8,517 nucleotides of DNA from JBLHKS01 sp047620505 (GTDB lineage: Bacteria; Verrucomicrobiota; Verrucomicrobiia; Verrucomicrobiales; DEV007), in contig JBLHKS010000282.1 of NCBI GenBank assembly GCA_047620505.1, positions 1 through 8,517 on the forward strand, in the 5' to 3' direction. Of this stretch, positions 1 to 5,925 are shown one piece after another; positions within the stretch are counted from its first letter, which is position 1; each line of letters begins with the position of its first letter. A model generated the notes under the pieces. It saw nothing but the letters and a program-made list of their open reading frames with translations, was not told where the DNA came from and ran no database searches. A program made the position numbers and the translations under genes.

Positions 1-66
1 CCACGGACTTTCCAATCCCAGTAACAAAGCATAGTGATGGGCGAGGCTTTTCATTCATACACTCTA

Positions 67-1449
67 CTACGATGCTTTCAGCTGCCACGATATTTCCTGA
101 AGAGCCTCTTTTTTATCCTTCTTCGGCTTGTCGTCGCCGCGCCTTTTCTTTTGGATCGGGTCGGCTTTTTTCGTCGCTTCGACGTGCGGCTTCAGGGCGG
201 CGGTCAGCTGCGCGTGAACCACGGCGAGCTGCTCCGGAACGCCGTTCGCGGTTAGATCGATCTTCTCAAGCGGATCATCGTCGGTGTCGAAAAACTTGCC
301 CGATGCGTAAAGTTTGTAGCGCGCATTCCGAACGTGCTGGGATGCCTTTTCGCGGACGCCGTTACGCTCGTACCAGCAATAAATGTACTCACGCGGCTCA
401 TAGCCAGCGGCGGCCTTGAAAAGCTGCTTCAAGCTCTGCCCATCGACCTCTGCCGGAATCTCGCCGGCTCCAACGTCAACCGCGGTCGGCAAGACATCGC
501 TCAAATCGACCAGCTCATCGCGAACTTGGCCCGACTGGATCGTTCCCGGCCAACTCGCGATAAACGGCACGTGCGTCCCGCTGTCCTTGGTCGAGCCCTT
601 GCCGCCAGCCATTTCGCGGCCGTCAAACTCGTGTTTCACCCCGGTGTAAGTTCCGTTGTCGCAGGTAAAAATCACGAGAGTGTCCTTACGCATTCCTAAT
701 TCGTCTAACTTGTTCACCACTTTGCCGACCATCGCGTCCGTCATCGTCACCATCCCGGCCCAGTATTTCTGATCTTTGAAACCACCCGGCTCGTTCTTCG
801 CGTCGCGCCACATTTCAGGATCCCAGTCGGGGCTGCCCGGCGTTGGAACGAACGGCCAGTGCGGCGGGATCATCGGGTAGTAGATGAAAAACGGATCTTC
901 GCTGTCCTTCTGCTCTTCAATGAAATCGCACAGGTAATCGGAAACCAAATCAGGGCCGAATTCGCCATTTTTGAAATCGAGTTCCTCTCCATCGATTTCC
1001 AGACCCGGATTCGGATACCGGCTCGGCCGACGCGTCAGCTGCCAGAGGCAATGCCGGTCGAATCCAAAATTCTTCACCCCCTCAAACCCGCCCTGAAGCT
1101 GCCATTTCCCGCCGATCGCCGTTTTGTAGCCCGAGTCGCGCATTAAATTCCCAAACGTCACCACTTCCGGATCGAGCTGGCCGAATTTTACGTAATTTCG
1201 ATTGTTGTAGATCCCGGTCATGATCTGAACTCGCGACGGAGTGCAGATCGGCTGCGAGTGAGCGTTGTTGAAGCGCATCCCGCTCTCCGCGAGTTTGTCG
1301 AGATGAGGGGTTTGATAGAGTTTGCTGCCGTGACAGGACAGGTTTTCATAACCCATGTCATCGGCCATGATAACGATCACGTTAGGGCGATCCGCTGCGT
1401 TGGCGGAGATCGCAAGGGCGGCAAAAAATAGGGTGAGAAGCGGCTTCAT
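67..1449 (-). CDS. Secreted formylglycine-dependent sulfatase
   Basis: This 460-residue protein belongs to the type I sulfatase (alkaline phosphatase superfamily) group and should hydrolyse sulfate esters outside the cytoplasm. A Sec signal peptide is visible (MKPLLTLFFAALAISANA, likely cleaved after residue 18 or 19). The mature protein opens with the family strand PNVIVIMADDMG, whose Asp30 and Asp31 are metal ligands. The catalytic Cys69 lies in CTPSR, the C-x-P-S-R signature converted to formylglycine. Other active-site elements follow: GGKW around Lys115, PPHWPF with His197, CDNGT with Asp264 and Asn265, and GGKGSTKDSGTHVPF with Lys284. The C-terminus is an unusual lysine-rich tail (about residues 434-450). 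Length is normal for the family. The natural substrate cannot be read from the sequence; related bacteria use such enzymes on sulfated polysaccharides. It lies 46 bp downstream of the preceding minus-strand gene, and that gap holds one copy of the window's palindromic repeat. No maturase gene is present in the window. Confidence 0.93.
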   Translation of the reverse strand: MKPLLTLFFAALAISANAADRPNVIVIMADDMGYENLSCHGSKLYQTPHLDKLAESGMRFNNAHSQPICTPSRVQIMTGIYNNRNYVKFGQLDPEVVTFGNLMRDSGYKTAIGGKWQLQGGFEGVKNFGFDRHCLWQLTRRPSRYPNPGLEIDGEELDFKNGEFGPDLVSDYLCDFIEEQKDSEDPFFIYYPMIPPHWPFVPTPGSPDWDPEMWRDAKNEPGGFKDQKYWAGMVTMTDAMVGKVVNKLDELGMRKDTLVIFTCDNGTYTGVKHEFDGREMAGGKGSTKDSGTHVPFIASWPGTIQSGQVRDELVDLSDVLPTAVDVGAGEIPAEVDGQSLKQLFKAAAGYEPREYIYCWYERNGVREKASQHVRNARYKLYASGKFFDTDDDPLEKIDLTANGVPEQLAVVHAQLTAALKPHVEATKKADPIQKKRRGDDKPKKDKKEALQEISWQLKAS

Positions 1450-1463
1450 TTGTAAAGCCTACG

Positions 1464-1475
1464 TCAGCAGCTGCT
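1464..1475. repeat. Palindromic repeat copy 1 (intergenic)
   Basis: TCAGCAGCTGCT contains the perfect 10-bp palindrome AGCAGCTGCT (1466-1475). It lies in the 46-bp gap between the ATP-grasp-like gene and the sulfatase start. Confidence 0.85.
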
Positions 1476-1495
1476 CGCCGATATCTCAATGGATT

Positions 1496-2878
1496 TCAGT
1501 AGCCATTTTCGTCTACGCGGCAGGGCGTGATGATCGCCTCTGGCATGCCGTGAAGCGTTTTTTTGTCTTCGGGACAAATCGTCGCCATCACGCCTGCCAG
1601 TTTCGGCTTTCCGGCTGATCGACCGTTTTCAGCGCCCGGAACAAAATAGTAGGGGCAGAGCCGGACCCGTCCGCTCAGCGTCAGCAGCTGCTGGGTTTCT
1701 TCGTCGACCCATGGATGTTCAACCAGGCGGCCTTTGTGGAATTCCTGCAGGATGTAGGGATGCGTAGGGAACGAGTCGATCGCTTCCTTGAGCGCCCCGG
1801 TCCACTCGGTCTGTGAGAGATCAGCCGCCATGTGAACGCCGCGGCTGCCCCAGGCTTTTTCGCTGAAACCGCTGATTTTCAGGACAAAATTGCGTTCGCG
1901 CTGACTGAACTCGCCAAGTTCTTCGAAGCTCTGCGCTTCGAGCCGCGGGAGGACGGCGTGGTGGGGGAGCGGGGCCGGATCGACGACCCAACCGAATGGA
2001 ATGAGCTGCTGGAGCCAACTCCAATTGCTTGCTCGCAGTTCGCGACGCCAGATTTCACGAAGCGGATGCGACCAGAAAAGAGCGAGCCAGAGTTTTTCGT
2101 CGAGGTAGGCCTTCATCGGCGCGTTGATCGGGCCGATATCGCCGATTTTCTGCTGAGCCAGCAGCTGCTGGGCGAAGGGAATGTTCGGAAGGTCGAAAAG
2201 TTCGAAAAATCGGTAAATCGCGGCCGCGCCGGGTTCGTAGGATTCCGCTTGGGCGACGTTCCAGGTTTTGGCCGAGCCGTCGAGTTTCCTCAGCTCTTCG
2301 CCGAGCCACTCGGTTTCAGGCCGATAATCGCTCGATTCCTCCGAAATCACGATGTCGGCCCCTTTTGGAAACATCGAGGAAAACCCCGAAAACACTCCGT
2401 CTCGCCCGCCGATGATCGAGTCGGCGAAACCAAGATCGGCGTAGGTCCGGTTAAGCCAACCGGTCAGCCCGATGCCGCCCGGAACGGTGTCGAGTTCGGT
2501 GATCGCGAAGCCGTTGTCGGTCAAAACGAGGTCAGGCCGGATAACCAGCGGGACGTGCTCGAAAGTCGCGTGTTGCCGGCCGAAAGCCTGCAGCTGCTGG
2601 GGTTTTCCGCGATTGAGGTAGTCGGCCACCCAGCTTGGAGCGGTGCCGGTGACGCTGCGGCGATAAATCAGGTTAGTCGTTTTCTGGAAACGATGCAGGA
2701 CCGGCCCGAGACGCTCGAGAGCGGAAACGGTCGCCGGAGAAAGCGAAAATGGTTCGGGCGAAATGCGCCAGGTTTTGTCGCGGAACATCCCCTCGCTCGG
2801 GAACGCGTCTTTGACTCGACCGACGGCGTCAATCGCAGCTGTGGGGTCGGTTTTGGGGCTGGGCAATCGATCGTGCAT
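1496..2878 (-). CDS. Conserved-looking hypothetical protein, possibly ATP-grasp-like
   Basis: This 460-residue protein is not one I can name. It has no signal peptide or membrane segment and is probably cytosolic. Some segments recall ATP-grasp or glutathionylspermidine-synthase-like ligases: VIRPDLVLTDNGFAITELD (about residues 112-130) followed by PGGIG; a Lys-Gly segment FVLKISGF...WGSRGVHM (331-350); ILQEFHKGRLVEH (376-388); and RVRLCPYYF (404-412). These are impressions from motif wording, not a proven fold. The start is ATG at 2878, 12 bases after the ruvA stop, with no convincing Shine-Dalgarno, so translation is probably linked to ruvA on one transcript. Two exact copies of CAGCAGCTGCTG (each encoding Gln-Gln-Leu-Leu) and one near-copy lie inside the gene. 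If the fold is right, the protein would join an acid to an amine or thiol using ATP; the substrate is unknown. Confidence 0.85.
   Translation of the reverse strand: MHDRLPSPKTDPTAAIDAVGRVKDAFPSEGMFRDKTWRISPEPFSLSPATVSALERLGPVLHRFQKTTNLIYRRSVTGTAPSWVADYLNRGKPQQLQAFGRQHATFEHVPLVIRPDLVLTDNGFAITELDTVPGGIGLTGWLNRTYADLGFADSIIGGRDGVFSGFSSMFPKGADIVISEESSDYRPETEWLGEELRKLDGSAKTWNVAQAESYEPGAAAIYRFFELFDLPNIPFAQQLLAQQKIGDIGPINAPMKAYLDEKLWLALFWSHPLREIWRRELRASNWSWLQQLIPFGWVVDPAPLPHHAVLPRLEAQSFEELGEFSQRERNFVLKISGFSEKAWGSRGVHMAADLSQTEWTGALKEAIDSFPTHPYILQEFHKGRLVEHPWVDEETQQLLTLSGRVRLCPYYFVPGAENGRSAGKPKLAGVMATICPEDKKTLHGMPEAIITPCRVDENGY
1682..1693. repeat. Palindromic repeat copy 2 (in gene)
   Basis: CAGCAGCTGCTG is a perfect 12-bp palindrome. 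It encodes Gln-Gln-Leu-Leu in the minus-strand ATP-grasp-like gene. The surrounding 18 bases (1681-1698) are identical to those at 3590-3607. Confidence 0.9.
2159..2170. repeat. Palindromic repeat copy 3 (in gene)
   Basis: CAGCAGCTGCTG again encodes Gln-Gln-Leu-Leu in the same minus-strand gene, 477 bp from copy 2. Confidence 0.9.
2588..2599. repeat. Near-copy of the palindromic repeat
   Basis: CTGCAGCTGCTG differs from the 12-bp consensus at one base. The minus strand reads Gln-Gln-Leu-Gln in the same gene. Confidence 0.6.
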
Positions 2879-2890
2879 CCGAAATCAGTC

Positions 2891-3496
2891 TTACTGCAAT
2901 TGGCGAAGAGCGGCTCTAACGAGTTCTTCGACCGGCAAATCGCCGCTCCCGGCTTTCGTCGCGGCGATCACGGCTTTGGCGGCTTCGCCCTGTTTGTAAC
3001 CCAGGGAAATCAGCGCCAAAACGGCGTCGTTCTGCTTTGCCTGCTCTGGAGTCTGCTTGATCGCGGAGCCCGCAACTTCCCAAGCGGCTGTGACTCCGAC
3101 TTTGTCCTTCAATTCCAGAACAATCCGCTCAGCTGTCTTTTTGCCGAGCCCCTTAATTTTTGAGATCGCGACGAGATCGCTGCTGACCACCGCGGCCTTA
3201 AATTCTTCGACCGGAATTCCGCCGAGAATGGCCATCGCGACCTTCGGCCCGACGCCGCTGACGCGATTGATCAGCAATCGAAACAAGTCGCGTTCCTCCG
3301 CCGTCAAAAATCCATAAAGCGTCTGTTCCTGCTCGCGAATGTGGTGATGAGTCAGGATCGTGACCGTCCCGCCCGGAGCACCGATCCGGTCCAGACATGA
3401 CAGAGTCACGATGACTTCGTAGCCGACACCGTTCACGTCTACCGTGATCTGGCTCGAAAGATTGTCCTGCAACACGCCCCGTAGAAAAGTAATCAT
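2891..3496 (-). CDS. ruvA: Holliday junction branch migration protein RuvA
   Basis: This 201-residue protein has the full-length RuvA architecture. The N-terminal OB-fold begins MITFLRGVLQ and contains DVNGVGYEV. The middle domain carries two helix-hairpin-helix motifs, VSGVGPKVAMAILGG (about residues 79-93) and IKGLGKKTAERIVLELKDK (114-132), which contact DNA at the junction. The C-terminal domain (about 155-201) contains ALISLGYKQGEAAKAV, the part that binds the RuvB motor. RuvA tetramers hold the four-way junction while RuvB drives branch migration, and RuvC cuts it. Neither ruvB nor ruvC is in this window. The gene diverges from an exported-protein gene across 49 bp and is followed 12 bases later by a hypothetical gene, so it probably heads a minus-strand operon. 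Confidence 0.97.
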   Translation of the reverse strand: MITFLRGVLQDNLSSQITVDVNGVGYEVIVTLSCLDRIGAPGGTVTILTHHHIREQEQTLYGFLTAEERDLFRLLINRVSGVGPKVAMAILGGIPVEEFKAAVVSSDLVAISKIKGLGKKTAERIVLELKDKVGVTAAWEVAGSAIKQTPEQAKQNDAVLALISLGYKQGEAAKAVIAATKAGSGDLPVEELVRAALRQLQ

Positions 3497-3545
3497 CGAT
3501 CGTCTATTGTCGCTTTTTGCGAAAGCAAGCTTACTTCTACTGTCG

Positions 3546-4196
3546 ATGGAACAGGGTCAATCCAAAACTCTAACACGTAGTTTCCCGACTCAGCAGCTGC
3601 TGGGTTTGGCAACGGCTTTTGTGGTGCTGTCAGGGTTCGCAGCAGACGAAGAACCCGCCGAAGAGACGAAGGCAGCGACCGGAGTCATGCTCGCGCCGAG
3701 GTTCATGGGCTATCAGGTTTCCCGCGAGATCGAAGGCGCAAAATCAACCGTGATGGTTCCAGCGCAGCTCGACCAACTTGTGCTGGAAACCCTCACCGAA
3801 GCGCGATGGAAGGAAGAAAAGCTCGATTGGGACAGCTGGATGGTCGAGACCCTGAAAACCGCCGACCAGTTGATTGAGGAAATCGATGTCGAGTGGTTCA
3901 AGGACGACAACGAGGTATTTCTTTACGCATCGATCGATTCAAAAAGCCCGCTGCTCTCAAGCGTGGTGTTTTCTGAGAAATTTCTCCCTATTTTCGAAGA
4001 ACGCTTCGGCTCCGCGGTCCTCGTTGTGATTCCAGATCGGTCGAGCATCTTCGTTTTTCCCAAATTCGCTAGTAAACTCGAAAACTACAGCATCACGCTT
4101 GCGAAGCGATATCGCGAATCGCTATCAAAAGTGAGCGACGAGATCTTCGAGATCGACGCCGAAGGCTGCCGGGTCGTCGGATCGCTGAAGGATTAA
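3546..4196 (+). CDS. Exported protein of unknown family
   Basis: I chose ATG 3546 (216 residues) because the frame upstream of it runs antisense into ruvA and because this start gives a clean export signal. The N-terminus has a basic region, then a hydrophobic stretch QLLGLATAFVVLSGFAA, with likely cleavage near residue 33 before the acidic DEEPAEE. The mature part (about 183 residues) is mixed alpha/beta with no cysteine pair or membrane segment. Its C-terminal half has an alternating hydrophobic strand SAVLVVIPDRSSIFVFPKF (about 156-174), then a helix and DEIFEIDAEGCRVVG. I do not recognise a family; a weak likeness to DUF1444-type wording is not enough to name it. The signal-peptide coding region contains an exact CAGCAGCTGCTG palindrome (3591-3602), which encodes Gln-Gln-Leu-Leu. 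Confidence 0.82.
   Translation: MEQGQSKTLTRSFPTQQLLGLATAFVVLSGFAADEEPAEETKAATGVMLAPRFMGYQVSREIEGAKSTVMVPAQLDQLVLETLTEARWKEEKLDWDSWMVETLKTADQLIEEIDVEWFKDDNEVFLYASIDSKSPLLSSVVFSEKFLPIFEERFGSAVLVVIPDRSSIFVFPKFASKLENYSITLAKRYRESLSKVSDEIFEIDAEGCRVVGSLKD
3591..3602. repeat. Palindromic repeat copy 4 (in gene)
   Basis: CAGCAGCTGCTG encodes Gln-Gln-Leu-Leu just before the hydrophobic core of the signal peptide in the plus-strand gene. Confidence 0.9.
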
Positions 4197-4344
4197 CATT
4201 CGACCTCTCAGCGGATTGCAAGAAGCCCCGAATTTGCAAAATTGTTTCGCAAAATTAAGAAATCAGGGCAACAAAATTGATAAAAACATCCTGAACTTCG
4301 AAAAGCTGCTCGCGCCAGTTTCGATCTGTGATACAGTGGGGCCT
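4197..4344. promoter_or_regulatory. AT-rich intergenic region with CAAAATT repeats
   Basis: This gap before the winged-helix gene is clearly more AT-rich than its surroundings. CAAAATT occurs three times in the same orientation, at 4237-4243, 4250-4256 and 4272-4278. The first copy overlaps the palindrome TTTGCAAA (4233-4240). A possible -10-like TACAGT lies at 4332-4337, only 7 bases before the ATG, without a good -35. If used, the transcript would be nearly leaderless. The proposed regulatory role is inference. Confidence 0.4.
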
Positions 4345-4734
4345 ATGTCTACATCAAGAAGAACGAGATTCTCACGCCGTGTCCCTGATCATGTGACCGA
4401 CGAACTGGTGTCAGTGCTCTCAAGACCAGATGCATTTTTGTTCAATGAGCTCTTTGAAGTAGTTTATGAAAATTTGAAAAAGCGCAACGCAGTCAGTGGC
4501 GGTGAAGAAATGCTTCGTCTTCGTGCCTACGAAAAGCTTCAGAATCTGGTTACTCGCGGTCTTGTCGAGAAAAACACCAAACGATATCGCGGGCTTGATC
4601 GGATCGAAGAGGCTTCCAGCGCCCATGTCGCCAAGTTGGCGGCTGCGGCCAGCGCCGCAAGTGCAAAGGCAGCCGCAGAGGCAGCCGCAGAGATAGAGGC
4701 AGCAGCGGCTGCTTCCACAGCGACCAACAGCTGA
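4345..4734 (+). CDS. Small predicted winged-helix DNA-binding protein with Ala-rich tail
   Basis: This is a 129-residue protein from ATG 4345. The frame is open to 4216, but the upstream part is AT-rich non-coding-type sequence, so the start at MSTSRRTRFSRR is preferred. The N-terminus is arginine-rich (residues 3-12). Residues about 14-85 look like a winged-helix fold: helices in DELVSVLS and LFNELFEVVYENLKKRN, then a recognition-helix-like LRAYEKLQNLVTRG followed by a wing-like LVEKNTKRYRGL. From about residue 96 the protein becomes low-complexity, mostly Ala with some Lys, Glu and Ser, ending ASTATNS. Part of this tail is encoded by two tandem copies of GGCAGCCGCAGA. The shape (basic start, winged helix, Ala-rich tail) suggests a nucleoid-associated or regulatory protein. 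No named family is claimed. Confidence 0.75.
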   Translation: MSTSRRTRFSRRVPDHVTDELVSVLSRPDAFLFNELFEVVYENLKKRNAVSGGEEMLRLRAYEKLQNLVTRGLVEKNTKRYRGLDRIEEASSAHVAKLAAAASAASAKAAAEAAAEIEAAAAASTATNS

Positions 4735-4790
4735 GGAATCTCAGTAGTATTGGGGCTCGATTCGTCGGGCCGACCATCATTTCACTTGTT

Positions 4791-4867
4791 TTCAGATTTG
4801 GGCGGTGTAATGCAGAATTCTGCGTTTCACCGCCCGTTTCATGTACACGGATGGCCTGAAATCTGAA
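4791..4867 (+). promoter_or_regulatory. Nested inverted repeats upstream of nuoA (structured leader candidate)
   Basis: An outer 9-bp perfect inverted repeat, TTCAGATTT (4791-4799) with AAATCTGAA (4859-4867), encloses a strong hairpin at 4800-4835. The hairpin has an 8-bp arm GGGCGGTG (4800-4807) with CACCGCCC (4828-4835). It continues through one U-U mismatch, two A-U pairs and one G-U pair into the perfect palindrome GCAGAATTCTGC (4812-4823, AATT loop). Six T residues follow at 4873-4878, and nuoA begins at 4890. The pairing is read directly from the sequence. A role in nuoA expression, as an attenuator or protein-binding leader, is inference. Confidence 0.55.
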
Positions 4868-4889
4868 CCTCATTTTTTGATTTAGACCG

Positions 4890-5270
4890 ATGCTTCAGGA
4901 ATTTATCCCGGTTCTCATCCAAATCATTCTCGCCGCCGGACTCGCTGGCGCGATTCTGATTTCCAGCGTCATGCTCGGGCGCAGCGCTCGATCGAATCCA
5001 GTGAAGGATTCGGCCTACGAATGCGGAATGCTCCCAGTCGGCGACGGCCAGGCCAGGTTCAGCGTCAAATTTTACCTCGTGGCGATGCTGTTCGTCATTT
5101 TCGATATCGAGGTGGTCTTCCTTTACCCTTGGGCCGTCAATTTTCGCGAAATGCTCGCCGATCCCAAAATCGGCATGACTATGTTCTGGAGCATGCTGAG
5201 TTTTGTTGGCATTCTCTTCATTGCTTACCTTTACGCGTTGAAAAAGGGCGCTCTGGACTGGAAAAATTGA
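4890..5270 (+). CDS. nuoA: NADH-quinone oxidoreductase subunit A
   Basis: This 126-residue protein is a small membrane subunit of respiratory complex I (NuoA/ND3 family), which couples NADH oxidation and quinone reduction to proton pumping. The family signature is present: DSAYECGMLPVG (about residues 40-51), the conserved YECG loop near the quinone site, followed by ARFSVKFYLVAMLFVIFDIEVVFLYPWAV with its conserved acidic residues (Asp and Glu in FDIEVVFLYPW). Three membrane helices fit the sequence: about 7-28, 60-82 and 94-115. Length is normal. The usual partner nuoB does not follow; instead a Dabb-family gene lies 124 bp downstream, so this copy is separated from the rest of complex I on its 3' side. 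The upstream leader is strongly structured, and no clear Shine-Dalgarno precedes the ATG. Confidence 0.96.
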   Translation: MLQEFIPVLIQIILAAGLAGAILISSVMLGRSARSNPVKDSAYECGMLPVGDGQARFSVKFYLVAMLFVIFDIEVVFLYPWAVNFREMLADPKIGMTMFWSMLSFVGILFIAYLYALKKGALDWKN

Positions 5271-5283
5271 TCCGCTCGCGCGC

Positions 5284-5306
5284 AACCGGACTGGCAAACT
5301 CCGGTT
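5284..5306. repeat. Inverted repeat downstream of nuoA
   Basis: AACCGGA (5284-5290) and TCCGGTT (5300-5306) form a perfect 7-bp stem with a 9-base loop, 13 bases after the nuoA stop. There is no T-run after it, so an intrinsic terminator is only a weak possibility. Confidence 0.35.
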
Positions 5307-5336
5307 ACATCCCTGAAAATTCTGGAGACTTTAACC

Positions 5337-5348
5337 ATTTCGCGAAAT
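5337..5348. promoter_or_regulatory. Palindrome ATTTCGCGAAAT, possible operator
   Basis: This perfect 12-bp palindrome lies 46 bases upstream of the Dabb gene start. Its size and symmetry suit a dimeric regulator, but no regulator or promoter can be tied to it from sequence alone. Confidence 0.3.
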
Positions 5349-5394
5349 TTGCCATTTCTGGCTGATTTCGCCTCGCTGCTCCCCCCTTCTGATC

Positions 5395-5712
5395 ATGGTC
5401 CACTACATTGCACTCTATAAACTCCGTGCTGACGTTTCTGATGAGCAACTGGAGAACATGATCCGGGCGACACGCAGCCAGCTTCTCAAAATCCCCGAAG
5501 TGCTTCACATCGCCAGCGGGCAGAAAATCAATCGCGACAGCGAATGGCCGTTTTTCGTGTCCGTCGATTTTGAATCGCTCGATAAAATGGCGATGTGTCA
5601 GGATGACCCGATTTACATCAAGTTCAAAGAAGAGGTCATCCGGCCCTACACCCGGGATGCGCTTGAGCTTCAGTATGAGACGGAGCCAGGCAAAGACACC
5701 AAATACTCCTGA
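5395..5712 (+). CDS. Dabb (stress-responsive A/B barrel) family protein
   Basis: This 105-residue cytosolic protein matches the small Dabb fold, a ferredoxin-like alpha/beta barrel that dimerises. The pattern is visible in order: an opening strand MVHYIALYKLR; a helix VSDEQLENMIRATRSQLLKI ending at the PEV turn; a central strand and loop HIASGQKINRDSEWPFFVSVDFESLDKMAMCQ; then DPIYIKFKEEVIRPYT, the family's typical end with the helix leading to a proline. Dabb proteins are mostly of unknown biochemical role, with some linked to stress in plants and a few acting as enzymes. The sequence gives no substrate. The gene follows nuoA at 124 bp; the gap contains a stem-loop and a palindrome, so the two may be separately transcribed. 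Confidence 0.88.
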   Translation: MVHYIALYKLRADVSDEQLENMIRATRSQLLKIPEVLHIASGQKINRDSEWPFFVSVDFESLDKMAMCQDDPIYIKFKEEVIRPYTRDALELQYETEPGKDTKYS

Positions 5713-5730
5713 GAGGGGCGGAAACTCCTC
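5713..5730 (+). terminator. Weak stem-loop after the Dabb gene
   Basis: GAGGGG (5713-5718) pairs with CTCCTC (5725-5730) through one G-U pair, with loop CGGAAA, directly after the stop codon. No T-run follows, so termination is uncertain. Confidence 0.25.
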
Positions 5731-5791
5731 CGAACGGTTGATTCTACAGCGCACCTGACCTGACCAAGGACGGTTCTACGCGCTTTTGTGC

Positions 5792-5819
5792 TTGGATCTT
5801 CAGGCGATTTTGGTATTCT
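5792..5819 (+). promoter_or_regulatory. Possible sigma70-type promoter for the TPR/STN gene
   Basis: TTGGAT (5792-5797) and TATTCT (5814-5819) are 16 bases apart in the 213-bp gap before the ATG at 5926. The matches are only 3 of 6 and 4 of 6. If real, transcription would start close to the palindromic repeat copy at 5829-5838. Confidence 0.25.
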
Positions 5820-5828
5820 GATCCAGTT

Positions 5829-5838
5829 AGCAGCTGCT
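5829..5838. repeat. Palindromic repeat copy 5 (intergenic)
   Basis: AGCAGCTGCT lies in the 213-bp gap before the TPR/STN gene. The 16 bases AGCAGCTGCTGGCGCG (5829-5844) match 7989-8004 exactly. Confidence 0.85.
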
Positions 5839-5925
5839 GGCGCGATCCCGATTGCCAACAGCCAAGCGGTCCAATTTCGTAGGGAACCGCAGCGATCGAA
5901 AAACCTCAAATCCCAAGGAGCAAAG

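Noticed and set aside
1..66. Possible gene or element at the left edge
   Set aside because: I see no coding signal or structure that can be supported in these bases downstream of the sulfatase.
1832..3163. Long open frame (443 codons) on the plus strand
   Set aside because: It lies antisense to the ATP-grasp-like gene and ruvA, has no recognisable domain and is explained by the codon bias of the real genes.
3444..3545. Earlier start for the exported protein
   Set aside because: This would overlap ruvA antisense and put a long extension before the signal peptide; ATG 3546 gives a normal signal peptide.
1682..3602. Palindrome copies explained purely by QQLL codon choice
   Set aside because: Codon preference may help for three copies, but two copies are intergenic and one is read in another frame, so it is not a full explanation.
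4216..4344. Earlier start for the winged-helix gene
   Set aside because: The extension is AT-rich and looks like a leader region; the basic MSTSRR start is more natural.
4800..4835. Hairpin as a simple Rho-independent terminator of the winged-helix gene
   Set aside because: No T-run directly follows the stem; the six T residues lie 37 bases later, beyond the outer stem.
5788..5925. Earlier start for the TPR/STN gene
   Set aside because: The strong AAGGAG and the signal peptide both point to ATG 5926.
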